Below, piece after piece: positions 20,397 to 29,313 of a stretch of 64,000 bases of DNA. The first letter of the stretch is position 1; every line of letters starts with the position of its first letter. The stretch covers positions 1-64,000 of the forward strand of contig NZ_JNKO01000006.1 of NCBI RefSeq assembly GCF_000702885.1, in the 5' to 3' direction. The position numbers and the translations under genes are program-made. Under the pieces are notes generated by a model. The model saw only the letters and a program-made list of their open reading frames with translations. It was not told the DNA's origin and did not search any database. Source of the stretch: Oribacterium sp. P6A1. Its GTDB lineage: Bacteria > Bacillota > Clostridia > Lachnospirales > Lachnospiraceae.

Positions 20397-21239
20397 ATGA
20401 GAATTAACAAGAGATTATCGGAACTTGGGGTTTGTTCCCGCAGAGAGGCTGACCGCCTGGTGGAGGCCGGACGCATCACCGTAAACGGAAAACCCGTGGA
20501 AATGGGACAACAGGTTACAGAAGCTGATTCCATAGAGCTTGACGGAACCTGTGTAAATCCCCATGCCCTAAAGGCCAATGCAAAGAATCCGGAGGAAATG
20601 TACCTTCTGGAGACTGAGTCAAGAAAGATGAGTCAAAGATACGGTGAGCAGATTTCAAAGGACGGCAGGGATTATGACAAGCCGGAACCTGTGCTGCTTG
20701 CTTACTACAAGCCCCGTGGAATTGTCTGCACAACTTCGGACAAGGACAGGGCGCCGAATATAATAGATGCCATAAAGTATCATTGCAGAATTTATCCTAT
20801 CGGAAGACTGGATAAGGAGTCTGAGGGACTCATACTTCTCACCAATCAGGGAGATCTGGTAAACCGTATAAACCGTGCCAGAAATTATCATGAGAAGGAA
20901 TATGTGGTAACCACTGACAAGGTTCTCACCAGGGAGTTCCTTGATAAGCTGGCTGACGGAGTGTATCTCAGGGAGCTTGACGTAACTACACGTCCCTGTG
21001 AAGTATGGCAGGATATGACATTGGCACCAAACAGAAGACAGCATGAGTTCCACATAGTCATCACTCAGGGACTTAACCGTCAGATAAGAAGGATGTGCGC
21101 GGCTTTCGGATACAACGTAAAAAAGCTTAAACGCATAAGGATCATGAATCTGACTCTTCACGGTCTTAAACCGGGACAGTACAGAGAGATAGAATTAAGT
21201 GAACTTACATATGAGGAAGGTGAAGCATGGCTGAAGTGA
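20397..21239 (+). CDS. rluF: 23S rRNA pseudouridine synthase, RluF-like
   Basis: The 280-residue enzyme belongs to the RsuA/RluB/RluF branch of pseudouridine synthases. An S4 RNA-binding domain occupies the N-terminus (about residues 1-50, RLSELGVCSRREADRLVEAG). The catalytic aspartate lies in PIGRLDKESEGLI, and NYHEKEYVV plus GLNRQIRRMCAAFGY are typical of RluF, which modifies U2604 of 23S rRNA. A linker of about 40 residues between the S4 and catalytic domains is longer than usual. The ATG directly abuts the queA stop codon behind GGAGG and the 3' end overlaps ligA by 13 bases, indicating coupled translation. The subfamily assignment rests on motifs only. Confidence 0.85.
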   Translation: MRINKRLSELGVCSRREADRLVEAGRITVNGKPVEMGQQVTEADSIELDGTCVNPHALKANAKNPEEMYLLETESRKMSQRYGEQISKDGRDYDKPEPVLLAYYKPRGIVCTTSDKDRAPNIIDAIKYHCRIYPIGRLDKESEGLILLTNQGDLVNRINRARNYHEKEYVVTTDKVLTREFLDKLADGVYLRELDVTTRPCEVWQDMTLAPNRRQHEFHIVITQGLNRQIRRMCAAFGYNVKKLKRIRIMNLTLHGLKPGQYREIELSELTYEEGEAWLK

Positions 21240-23242
21240 AGCCTCAGAATAATAATCAGAATAGTGATACAACACGCATGAAGGAACTGGTAAAGACTCT
21301 TAATGAGGCTGCCAGAGTCTATTATCAAGAGGGCAATGAGATCATGTCCAATTTCGAGTATGACCGTCTCTATGATGAACTTGAGACTCTTGAAAAGGAA
21401 ACAGGTGTTGTGCTCAGCGGTTCACCTACACAGAGAGTCGGCTTTGAGGTTCTTTCAGAGCTTCCCAAGGAGCGTCACAACAGCCCCATGCTATCTCTTG
21501 ATAAGACCAAGTCAGTGGATGATCTTGCTGCATGGCTCGGGGACAAGGAAGGTCTTCTCAGCTGGAAGATGGATGGTCTCACGGTAGTGCTCACATATAG
21601 TGACGGTGAGCTTAAGAAGGCGGTTACAAGAGGAAACGGGGAGATAGGAGAGGTCATCACTCAGAATGCCATGGCTTTTGATAACGTTCCCACAAGGATA
21701 GGTTTCAAGGGTGAGATGGTGCTGAGAGGCGAGGCTATCATTACCTATTCAGAGTTTGAGAAGATCAATGACTCCATCTCCGATGCGGATGCGAAATACA
21801 AGAATCCGAGAAATCTCTGTTCCGGCTCCGTGCGTCAGCTGGATGCCAATGTTACCAGATCCCGACATGTAAATCTCATGGCCTTTGCCCTTGTGAGTGC
21901 TGTGGATGAAAATGGGGAGTCTGTGGATTTCTCAAATTCAATTGAAGCCCAGTACCTCTTCATGAAGGCCCAGGGCTTTGATACTGTTGACTATAAGCGT
22001 GTTGATAAAGATAATATCGGTGAAACTGTCAAGTGGTTTTCCGAGGAGATAAAGACTAACGATTTCCCGTCAGACGGACTGGTGCTTATTTATGATGACA
22101 TAGCTTACGGAATCAGTCTCGGACGTACTGCCAAGTTCCCGAGAAATGCCATTGCCTTCAAGTGGAGCGACGAGCAGGCTGAAACCACGCTCCGTGAGGT
22201 GGAGTGGTCACCAAGCCGAACAGGACTTATTAATCCTGTGGCCATCTTCGATGCTGTGGAACTGGAGGGAACTACAGTCACCAGGGCAAGCCTTCACAAT
22301 ATTTCCTATTGTGAGGATATGGATCTTGGCATCGGAGACAGAATCACGGTTTATAAAGCCAATATGATCATTCCCCAGATAGCAGACAATCTCACAAGGT
22401 CGGGAAATCTTAGGCCTGCAAAGATGTGTCCAGCCTGCGGACATGAGACTGAGATAAAGTCGGAGAATGAGACGAAATTCCTGTACTGTCCGAATCCCGA
22501 GTGTCCTGCTAAAAAGCTCAAGAACTTCTCTCTGTTCGTAAGCCGTGATGCTCTTAATGTTGACGGACTCAGTGAGCAGACATTGGAAAAATTCATAGGA
22601 CATGGATTCATACATAAGTACAGTGATATCTTCCATCTTGACAGATTCAGAAGTGAGATCATTGCCATGGAGGGATTCGGCGAAAAGAGCTATGAAAATC
22701 TCATTCAGGCAGCCGAAAAGTCAAGTCACACCGAGCTTTACAGAGTGGTCTACGGTCTCGGAATCGCGGGAATAGGTCTTGCCAATGCCAGGATGCTGTG
22801 CCGTTACTTTGGGGATGATATAGAAAAGCTTAAAACTGCGGATGTTGAGACCCTTCTTGAAATAGATGGAATAGGTCAGGTTCTGGCAGAGAATATAGTC
22901 AGATACTTTAAGGATTCGGAGAAGATGTCTGAACTTACAGAACTTCTCAGGGAGCTTGACATAAAACTGCAGGAGTCCCCGGAGGACACACCGAAGACCC
23001 TGGAAGGAATGTCGGTTGTAATCACCGGAAGCCTAACTCACTTCTCGAATCGTAAGGAGCTGCAGGAGCTCATAGAGCGTGCGGGAGGAAGAGCTGCAGG
23101 ATCTGTTTCCGCAAAGACGGCGTATCTTGTGAACAATGATATCACATCCACCTCCGGCAAGAATAAAAAAGCAAAGGAACTGGGGGTTCCTATAGTGACT
23201 GAAGAGGATTTCATAAAGATTCTGGAAGGAAAAATCGAGTAA
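21227..23242 (+). CDS. ligA: NAD-dependent DNA ligase
   Basis: LigA seals nicks in replication and repair using NAD. The protein is 671 residues with all domains in order: the Ia NAD-binding domain, the adenylation domain with catalytic Lys114 in WKMDGLT, the OB fold, a four-cysteine zinc finger (CPACGHE...CPNPECPAK), helix-hairpin-helix repeats and a C-terminal BRCT domain (about residues 590-671). It overlaps rluF by 13 bases and probably closes this operon; an intergenic gap of about 100 bp precedes the MBOAT gene. Confidence 0.97.
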   Translation: MAEVKPQNNNQNSDTTRMKELVKTLNEAARVYYQEGNEIMSNFEYDRLYDELETLEKETGVVLSGSPTQRVGFEVLSELPKERHNSPMLSLDKTKSVDDLAAWLGDKEGLLSWKMDGLTVVLTYSDGELKKAVTRGNGEIGEVITQNAMAFDNVPTRIGFKGEMVLRGEAIITYSEFEKINDSISDADAKYKNPRNLCSGSVRQLDANVTRSRHVNLMAFALVSAVDENGESVDFSNSIEAQYLFMKAQGFDTVDYKRVDKDNIGETVKWFSEEIKTNDFPSDGLVLIYDDIAYGISLGRTAKFPRNAIAFKWSDEQAETTLREVEWSPSRTGLINPVAIFDAVELEGTTVTRASLHNISYCEDMDLGIGDRITVYKANMIIPQIADNLTRSGNLRPAKMCPACGHETEIKSENETKFLYCPNPECPAKKLKNFSLFVSRDALNVDGLSEQTLEKFIGHGFIHKYSDIFHLDRFRSEIIAMEGFGEKSYENLIQAAEKSSHTELYRVVYGLGIAGIGLANARMLCRYFGDDIEKLKTADVETLLEIDGIGQVLAENIVRYFKDSEKMSELTELLRELDIKLQESPEDTPKTLEGMSVVITGSLTHFSNRKELQELIERAGGRAAGSVSAKTAYLVNNDITSTSGKNKKAKELGVPIVTEEDFIKILEGKIE

Positions 23243-23339
23243 TCATCGGAGCAGATAAAACAGAAATGTTTCTGATGAGTATGCTCTTTTAGAAACTTTG
23301 CGGGTTTGAAAACAATCCGGCAAACAATTAGGAGTATTT

Positions 23340-25211
23340 ATGATTTTTAATTCGTTGGGATTTCTTTTGTTCTTCCCCATCGTGCTCATCGCTTATTATG
23401 CGGTTCCGAAGGGGTTTCAAAATTTATGGCTTCTTTTTTCAAGCTACTGGTTCTATATGAGCTGGAATCCGAAATACGGGCTGCTTCTGCTGGGCGTCAC
23501 CATTCTCACCTATATAGCGGGTCTCCTGATCGGAAAGGATTCCCATGCCTCATGGGGAGACCCCGATGAGTATGGCAGAATTTCCGCTGACTTTGATTCT
23601 AAGGTAAGTAAGAGACGCAGAAATATCAAAACCGGTGTGGTTTCGGGCAAGGAAAAAAAGAAAAGGGCGATTCTCGGACTGGTGCTGTTTATAGTTTTCG
23701 GATTGCTTTGTTTTTATAAGTACACGGATTTTCTTGCGGTAAATGCAGCAAAGCTTTTAAGCCGGATAGGAATTTTGGCAGAGTTCGATCATTTCGATGT
23801 AGTGATGCCGGTGGGTATCTCATTTTTTACATTTCAGGCAGCAGGGTATCTCATAGATGTTTACAGAGAAGAGATTCCTTCTGAGAAGAACTTCCTGAGA
23901 TATGCACTGTTCGTCAGCTTCTTTCCTTCCATTCTGGCAGGCCCCATAGGGCGGGCTCCTGCGCTTATCCCTCAGTATTCGAGACCGAGGGAATTTGACT
24001 GGAACAGGGTGTGCTCGGGCTTTATGCTGATGCTTTGGGGCTTTTTCCTTAAGCTCGTCATCGCGGACAGAGCAGCGATACTTGTGAACTTTGTCTATCA
24101 GAACTATCATGAGCTTTACGGATGGACCATTGTCCTTGCGACGGTGATCTATGCCTTCGAGATATACTGTGATTTCTGCGGCTATTCCATCATAGCCGCC
24201 GGCACTGCCAATATGCTGGGCATCCGGTTTATGAAGAATTTTGACTGCCCTTATTTCAGTGTTTCTGTTCAGGATTTCTGGAGACGCTGGCACATTTCAT
24301 TGTCGGGATGGTTCAGAGATTACCTTTATTTTCCATTAGGCGGAAGCCGCTGCAATTTCCTGAGACGGTACTTTAATGTTATGGTGGTGTTCATGGTAAG
24401 CGGACTATGGCACGGCAGTCAGTGGAGCTATGTGGCATGGGGCGGACTGAACGGCCTTTACCAGATAATCGGCGGTATCCTGACACCTGTAAGAACGCTT
24501 ATTCTCAGGATATTCGGCTTCGATAAGGATGTTCTCAGTCTGAAGAAGAATCCGGCCATGGGAGGCAGTATGAAGATATATTCATCCATTGCGCCTATCA
24601 CCGATGTGGTTACTCCCTGGGAAAAGAGTGTCGCAGGGAAAAAGCAGGAGGATTTTGAAGAGGACAGGGATGGAGAGTACTCGGATGAGGATATAAGGTC
24701 ATCCCTCAGACTTTCTTCCGGCCGGGCCAGCTGGCAGACAGAGGAGGCCAGAAGAGGACATCTCAGGACCGGACTTTTCGGAATCAGGATTGGAGAAGAT
24801 GAACTCAGTTTCAATGCTGTGAAGATGAGCATTCTTAAGCTTATAAGGATACTTATCACCTTTGTTCTCATTGATTTTGCCTGGCTGTTTTTCAGGGCGG
24901 CAGGTTTAAAGGATGCCTTTATGATGATTGAAAAGGTGAAGTCGGACTTTGGACTTATGGAGTTCAGCCTGTCAAAGGTATATGAGCTTGGACTTAATGA
25001 GAAAAACTTCTGGCTTCTCATAATCTGTATAGTCATTCTGATTTTCAGCGATTATGTCAAGTATCACGGGGGGGACATTCGCAAATGGATACTTGAGAGG
25101 CCGATTGTTTTCAGAGAGATCATCATCGCGGCTTCCATCCTTATAATCCTTGTATTCGGAATCTGGGGCAACTCATACGATGCTTCAAGCTTTATATATT
25201 TTCAGTATTAG
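23340..25211 (+). CDS. MBOAT-family O-acyltransferase (AlgI/DltB-like)
   Basis: This polytopic membrane protein of 623 residues matches the membrane-bound O-acyltransferase family that moves acyl groups across the membrane onto surface polymers. The core shows FFPSILAGPIGRAP, the segment VSVQDFWRRWHISLSGW and the invariant active-site histidine in SGLWHGSQW. A hydrophilic cytoplasmic insert of about 110 residues (around 405-500, rich in Glu, Arg and Ser) lies between the conserved core and the last three helices and makes the protein longer than typical AlgI or DltB. The next gene encodes an SGNH-like partner, as in alginate or peptidoglycan acetylation systems. The substrate (exopolysaccharide, teichoic acid or glycan) cannot be told from sequence. 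Confidence 0.88.
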   Translation: MIFNSLGFLLFFPIVLIAYYAVPKGFQNLWLLFSSYWFYMSWNPKYGLLLLGVTILTYIAGLLIGKDSHASWGDPDEYGRISADFDSKVSKRRRNIKTGVVSGKEKKKRAILGLVLFIVFGLLCFYKYTDFLAVNAAKLLSRIGILAEFDHFDVVMPVGISFFTFQAAGYLIDVYREEIPSEKNFLRYALFVSFFPSILAGPIGRAPALIPQYSRPREFDWNRVCSGFMLMLWGFFLKLVIADRAAILVNFVYQNYHELYGWTIVLATVIYAFEIYCDFCGYSIIAAGTANMLGIRFMKNFDCPYFSVSVQDFWRRWHISLSGWFRDYLYFPLGGSRCNFLRRYFNVMVVFMVSGLWHGSQWSYVAWGGLNGLYQIIGGILTPVRTLILRIFGFDKDVLSLKKNPAMGGSMKIYSSIAPITDVVTPWEKSVAGKKQEDFEEDRDGEYSDEDIRSSLRLSSGRASWQTEEARRGHLRTGLFGIRIGEDELSFNAVKMSILKLIRILITFVLIDFAWLFFRAAGLKDAFMMIEKVKSDFGLMEFSLSKVYELGLNEKNFWLLIICIVILIFSDYVKYHGGDIRKWILERPIVFREIIIAASILIILVFGIWGNSYDASSFIYFQY

Positions 25212-25223
25212 TGAGAAAAATCA

Positions 25224-26585
25224 ATGAAAATCTGGAAACGAACAGTCTCCGTGCTTTTGATCCTTATTCTGGTGGCAGGGGGGGTCTATGTCGGAGATAA
25301 ACTTACCACTCGCGGAGTGAGTCAAAAAAAATATGTTAAGTTCTTTGCCGAGAAGAAGGACTATGATGTGGTTTTCTACGGTTCCAGCCATGTACTGAGC
25401 GGTATTCAGCCTATGGAGCTTTGGAACAATTACGGAATAACCGGCTATAATCTGGGAGGGCATGCGGCATCTCTGGGAATGTCCTACTGGGTTCTGAGAC
25501 AGTCCCTGAGATATCACAAGCCAAAGCTTGCCATGTTTGATATATATGACATGTATGCCCACGATCAGCCGTATATGGACATAAGTTTCATGCACTACTC
25601 CATGGACGCTTATCCTATGGGGGTTACCAAGTTCATGGCGGTGCAGGATCTTTTGAAGGGGCAGAGCACAGCGGCGAAGGCGGAGCTGTTTTTTCCGTTT
25701 TCCGTGTATCACAGCAGATGGGATGAGGTGACTAAAGAGTCTGCCAAAGCGTCATTTGACAAGGGACTCTTCAATTCATACTGCGGTTCCGAGATAAGAT
25801 ATGGTGTTGCGGTTCCCAATGATATCGAAAGGGTGGATCCTGAGATCACTATGGAGGGTTCCTCCGGGGCTGACAGCTATATAAGAGATTTTGTGAGTAC
25901 CTGTCGGGATGCCGGAGTGGAGGTCTGCTTCATGAGGGTTCCATATCCGGCGTGTGTTGAGAATCAGATGGCGGAAAACAGAGTGATGAAGCTTGCGGAA
26001 GAGCTTGGGGTCAGAGTCATTGACATAATGCAGGACGACAGGCAGGACGGACTTCTGAGTTCAAGAGTCGTGAATTTCGATACGGATTTGGTGGATGCCA
26101 ATGCTCATCTCAATGCGGTTGGCGCTTTCAAGGTCACCATGTATCTCGGAAAGCTTTTGAAACAGTACTACGGTTTCACCGACAAACGGCAGGATCCGGA
26201 TTACAGTAACTGGAACGAGGATTATGCCAATGTCTATATCCCTGCGCTTACGGCGGACCTGTCACTGCAGACAGATTTCAAGACCTGCCTTATGTTTGCC
26301 TCCTATCCTGAGTTTGAAACTGAAATGACAGTCACAAAGCAGTATGAACCGGATGAGGTATGTGAGAAGCTGTATAAGCTTCACGGGAGCAGACTGAAGA
26401 TAACAGAGGTTCAAAGTATAGATTCCTCCTCGGTTCAGGACAGAGCAAATTTCGATCTTGATGGTGAGGCCATGGCTCCAGGTTTCCTCATTTCCGAACA
26501 GGATGAGCCTGTTGTCAGGATGACGGTTAAGCTTAGGGACAGCGGTGCGGTGGTGGCTGATAAGCTGTTTTGCGTCAATACATGA
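25224..26585 (+). CDS. Extracytoplasmic SGNH-hydrolase-like protein, MBOAT partner
   Basis: The 453-residue protein has an N-terminal signal anchor (about residues 5-25) and a predicted outside domain. FYGSSHVLSGIQP near residue 52 carries the block I serine (GSSH) and DANAHLNAVGAF near residue 293 carries the Asp-x-x-His pair, the pattern seen in AlgJ/AlgX and DltD-like acyl transfer partners. It begins 13 bp after the MBOAT gene. I infer that the MBOAT protein exports the acyl group and this protein places it on the polymer. The C-terminal 120 residues form a domain I do not recognise. Ribosome binding is weak (GTGAGAAA). Confidence 0.75.
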   Translation: MKIWKRTVSVLLILILVAGGVYVGDKLTTRGVSQKKYVKFFAEKKDYDVVFYGSSHVLSGIQPMELWNNYGITGYNLGGHAASLGMSYWVLRQSLRYHKPKLAMFDIYDMYAHDQPYMDISFMHYSMDAYPMGVTKFMAVQDLLKGQSTAAKAELFFPFSVYHSRWDEVTKESAKASFDKGLFNSYCGSEIRYGVAVPNDIERVDPEITMEGSSGADSYIRDFVSTCRDAGVEVCFMRVPYPACVENQMAENRVMKLAEELGVRVIDIMQDDRQDGLLSSRVVNFDTDLVDANAHLNAVGAFKVTMYLGKLLKQYYGFTDKRQDPDYSNWNEDYANVYIPALTADLSLQTDFKTCLMFASYPEFETEMTVTKQYEPDEVCEKLYKLHGSRLKITEVQSIDSSSVQDRANFDLDGEAMAPGFLISEQDEPVVRMTVKLRDSGAVVADKLFCVNT

Positions 26586-26731
26586 TGGCCTTCGGCTGCG
26601 ACTGACTTAATGACCCGGGAGGGAAAGAACCTCATGTAATCCGTGAGGAAAACGATAAAGCAGTAGGATAAGAATCCGTACAGAGAAAATGACATTAAAT
26701 ATTACACCGGAAGAGAAAGGACAGCTTTTGG

Positions 26732-27694
26732 ATGAATACTGATAATTTTGACATTTATTTTCCCTATCTTGGTGTGGGGGTAGAGCATCTGAATAACAGC
26801 ATTTCCGTCTTTGGTTTCAGGATTGCGTACTATGGAATCATCATCGGAATAGGTATGATGCTTGGCTTTTTGATAGCCAGCATGGACTATAAAAGAAGAG
26901 GCCTGAAGGTGGATGACATTCAGGATATGGGCCTTTATACCGTAATCTTTGCCATTCTTGGGGCAAGAGCCTATTACGTGATCTTTGAGTGGGATTACTA
27001 CTCACAGCATATTGATGAGATACTTAATATACGTCAGGGAGGTCTTGCGATTTACGGAGGAATCATAGTCAGCATCATAGGCTGTACCATCTTCTGCCGG
27101 GTGCGTAAGATCAATGTGCTTTCCATGATGGACTCTGCCATCCTGGGACTTCTTATAGGTCAGAGTGTGGGGAGATGGGGCAATTTCTTCAACACGGAAG
27201 CCTTCGGAGGACCTACGGATTCTTTCCTTGCAATGCGTATAAAGGAAGCACTGGTAAATCCCAATATGCTTAATGATGAAGTGCTTCTTAATTCCTTTAA
27301 GATCGGTGAGAATCTGTTCATTCAGGTTCATCCTACCTTCTTCTATGAGTCCATGTGGAATCTCTGTACGCTGGTGATCTTTTATCTTATGGCGCCTAAA
27401 AAGAAGTTCACAGGACAGATTTTCTTCCAGTATCTTCTGTGTTATGGAGTCGGACGTTTCTGGATAGAGGGTCTTCGAACAGATTCTCTGTATCTCTGGG
27501 GAACTAATATAGCTGTTTCCCAGGCACTGTCGGGACTGCTTGCAGTGCTCGGTGCAGGTCTTATCATTTATAATCTTAACAAGGTGAAGAAAAACGGACC
27601 GGATGCGGCACTCAGTGCAGAACTTAATGCGCTTAAGGCAAAGAGCGCTGATGAAAACACTGAGAAAGGCAGTGAGGAAGCAGCAGAATCATAA
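26732..27694 (+). CDS. lgt: Prolipoprotein diacylglyceryl transferase
   Basis: Lgt attaches diacylglycerol to the lipobox cysteine of lipoproteins such as MetQ in this window. The product is 320 residues with about seven membrane helices. The Lgt signature GRWGNFFNTEAFG is present near residue 150, and Y/R residues in ARAYYVIFEW, HPTFFYES and GVGRFWIEGLR match conserved positions. A hydrophilic Lys/Ala/Glu-rich C-terminal tail of about 35 residues is added. It is followed by a strong terminator. Confidence 0.96.
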   Translation: MNTDNFDIYFPYLGVGVEHLNNSISVFGFRIAYYGIIIGIGMMLGFLIASMDYKRRGLKVDDIQDMGLYTVIFAILGARAYYVIFEWDYYSQHIDEILNIRQGGLAIYGGIIVSIIGCTIFCRVRKINVLSMMDSAILGLLIGQSVGRWGNFFNTEAFGGPTDSFLAMRIKEALVNPNMLNDEVLLNSFKIGENLFIQVHPTFFYESMWNLCTLVIFYLMAPKKKFTGQIFFQYLLCYGVGRFWIEGLRTDSLYLWGTNIAVSQALSGLLAVLGAGLIIYNLNKVKKNGPDAALSAELNALKAKSADENTEKGSEEAAES

Positions 27695-27779
27695 TAGTTG
27701 TAATGCGCGGGATCAGTAATTTTGATTGAAATCAGAAATCCAATATTTACGTGTATAACTGAATAGTATTTGTGGAAAA

Positions 27780-27827
27780 CCCGGGAGCCGGATAATGATA
27801 TGATCATAATGGCTCCCGGGCTTTTTT
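27780..27827 (+). terminator. lgt terminator
   Basis: A 10-bp GC-rich stem CCCGGGAGCC / GGCTCCCGGG (27780-27789 / 27811-27820), then C and six T residues. Confidence 0.9.
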
Positions 27828-27840
27828 ATACTTTTTTCAT

Positions 27841-27869
27841 TTGTTGAAACATAAATAATTACGTATAAT
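27841..27869 (+). promoter_or_regulatory. Promoter of candidate small RNA / DUF5688 leader
   Basis: TTGTTG (27841-27846), a 17-bp spacer and a perfect TATAAT (27864-27869). Confidence 0.65.
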
Positions 27870-27875
27870 GCATTT

Positions 27876-27947
27876 ACGAGTCGGGGGGATCCGAAGGAAC
27901 GGATCCGATCTCAGGGAGATATTTCTATTATCCCCCACCATCTTTTT
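27876..27947 (+). ncRNA. Candidate small structured RNA (unnamed)
   Basis: From the predicted start, GGGGGAT (27884-27890) pairs with ATCCCCC (27930-27936). Inside are CCG/CGG around AAGGAA (27891-27902) and ATCTC-AGG-GAGAT (27908-27920), forming a three-way junction. A T-run (27943-27947) follows ten bases later. It is either a ~70-nt RNA or a leader switch for the gene 330 bp downstream. 27948-28281 is AT-rich, with one hairpin GGCAATAA/TTATTGCC (28164-28171 / 28191-28198). Confidence 0.45.
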
Positions 27948-28281
27948 CGAAGAATTAACTTCATATATTTTCACAGGTTTCTGACCGGATTTTCCACCAT
28001 GAATTTATTTTAATTAGCGACAATCAACGTCGGAAAGTATATCTGTTCGTAGACATAATTTGATGTCTATTCTTTATAATTTCAATTTTTCAAACCTTCA
28101 TTTTTAAATTCCGGATTTTTTTACTATTTGATTTTTTAAAATTTTTTAGACCGTAAAGAGGAAGGCAATAAAATACTCTGCTATAAACCCTTATTGCCGG
28201 AACTTTTCAATATGGTTTTGGAAAACAGTCATAGACCTGTCAGCGGATGGAGCTCGAAGTATTTTCAAAAGGAGAAATAAC

Positions 28282-29136
28282 ATGACAACTGAAGAAAGGT
28301 TACTTAATGAAATCTCAGAAAGAGGCTACGATGCGAGACTGAATGAGGTTATCAAAAACGGTGTTACCAGGAAGGCCATAGCCATAACAGGAAAGGGTAA
28401 CTGTTTTCCCAATATCTATCTGGATAAGTTCCTGGAAGATGCGGAGAATGGTGTAGAGCTAAGTCTCATTGCGGATAAGATACTGAACATCGCGGCGGAG
28501 CATGAGGGGATAAGCATTGACATCGAAAATATCCTGAACCGTGATTATATACTTTCTCATGTGTGTATAGCGGTTCAAAAAGAAAGCACGGAAGAGCTTA
28601 TAAAGCGAAGACTGGATTTTGAAGGACTCGAGAGCTATCTTTATCTCAGGGTCAGGCTGGAAGGTACTGAGGGAAGCATCAAGCTTAAGGATATCATACT
28701 GAAGCATGCGGAATTATCCGAAGAAGAGGTCTGGGAGCAGGCAGAAAAGAACCTGAAAAAAGATACAGTTATAGAACCGATAGTTGATGTGGTATTTGAT
28801 ATGATGAAATCCTGCGGCAGGGAGCCGGGCTTTAGCCATGAGCAAAGACGGGAAATGATGGCAGATAGTGACAAGGAGATTTATGTCATCACGAACAAGG
28901 CAAAGTACTACGGGGCAAGCGCCATACTGGATAGAGAGAATATTAAGGCTTTTGCCGAAAAGTGTGGTGTAAGAGACTTTATAGTTATCCCATCATCGAA
29001 GCATGAGATGATACTGGTGCCGGGCAGAATGGAACTTGATTTTTCCGTCATCTGCGACATGGTGAAGGAAATCAATGAAACCATGGTTTCACCGGAGGAC
29101 CGTCTCACCGACAGGGCATACAGGTTGACGGCATGA
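28282..29136 (+). CDS. DUF5688 family protein
   Basis: The 284-residue cytoplasmic protein matches, from recognition of its overall pattern, the DUF5688 proteins common in Lachnospiraceae. It begins MTTEERLLNEISERGYDARL and contains the middle segment YLYLRVRLEGTEGSIKLKD and a C-terminal part (AKYYGASAILDRENIKAFAEKCG... FIVIPSSKHEMILVP) that recalls bacterial 'build-up' domains acting on cellular conditions. Neither enzyme motif nor membrane segment is visible. The function is unknown. AAGGAG precedes the ATG. It has a long leader with its own promoter and structured elements, and is flanked by terminators, so it is a single-gene unit. Confidence 0.75.
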   Translation: MTTEERLLNEISERGYDARLNEVIKNGVTRKAIAITGKGNCFPNIYLDKFLEDAENGVELSLIADKILNIAAEHEGISIDIENILNRDYILSHVCIAVQKESTEELIKRRLDFEGLESYLYLRVRLEGTEGSIKLKDIILKHAELSEEEVWEQAEKNLKKDTVIEPIVDVVFDMMKSCGREPGFSHEQRREMMADSDKEIYVITNKAKYYGASAILDRENIKAFAEKCGVRDFIVIPSSKHEMILVPGRMELDFSVICDMVKEINETMVSPEDRLTDRAYRLTA

Positions 29137-29235
29137 TTTATACATCATGAGAGTGACATGCGAAGGGATTTATAGAAGCTCATTTCCGTGAACCTGAAGC
29201 AGGATTTTTTTCGACAGAATAAGAGTTATTTATGG

Positions 29236-29266
29236 AAAAAAACCGGACAGCTTTATCGCTGTCCGG
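29236..29266 (-). terminator. amt terminator
   Basis: CCGGACAGC / GCTGTCCGG (29243-29251 / 29258-29266); on the minus strand it is followed by seven T residues (complement of 29236-29242). On the plus strand, the DUF5688 gene may end at CCTG-aag-CAGG with a T-run near 29192-29210. Confidence 0.85.
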
Positions 29267-29313
29267 CATGTCGGTTACGTTGTTTCTACAGGTCGTTTTC
29301 TGATGCGAGTTCA

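Noticed and set aside
27876-27947. Signal recognition particle RNA at the small RNA candidate
   Set aside because: CCGAAGGAACGG resembles the GGAA tip, but the AGCAG side of the symmetric loop and the required length are missing.
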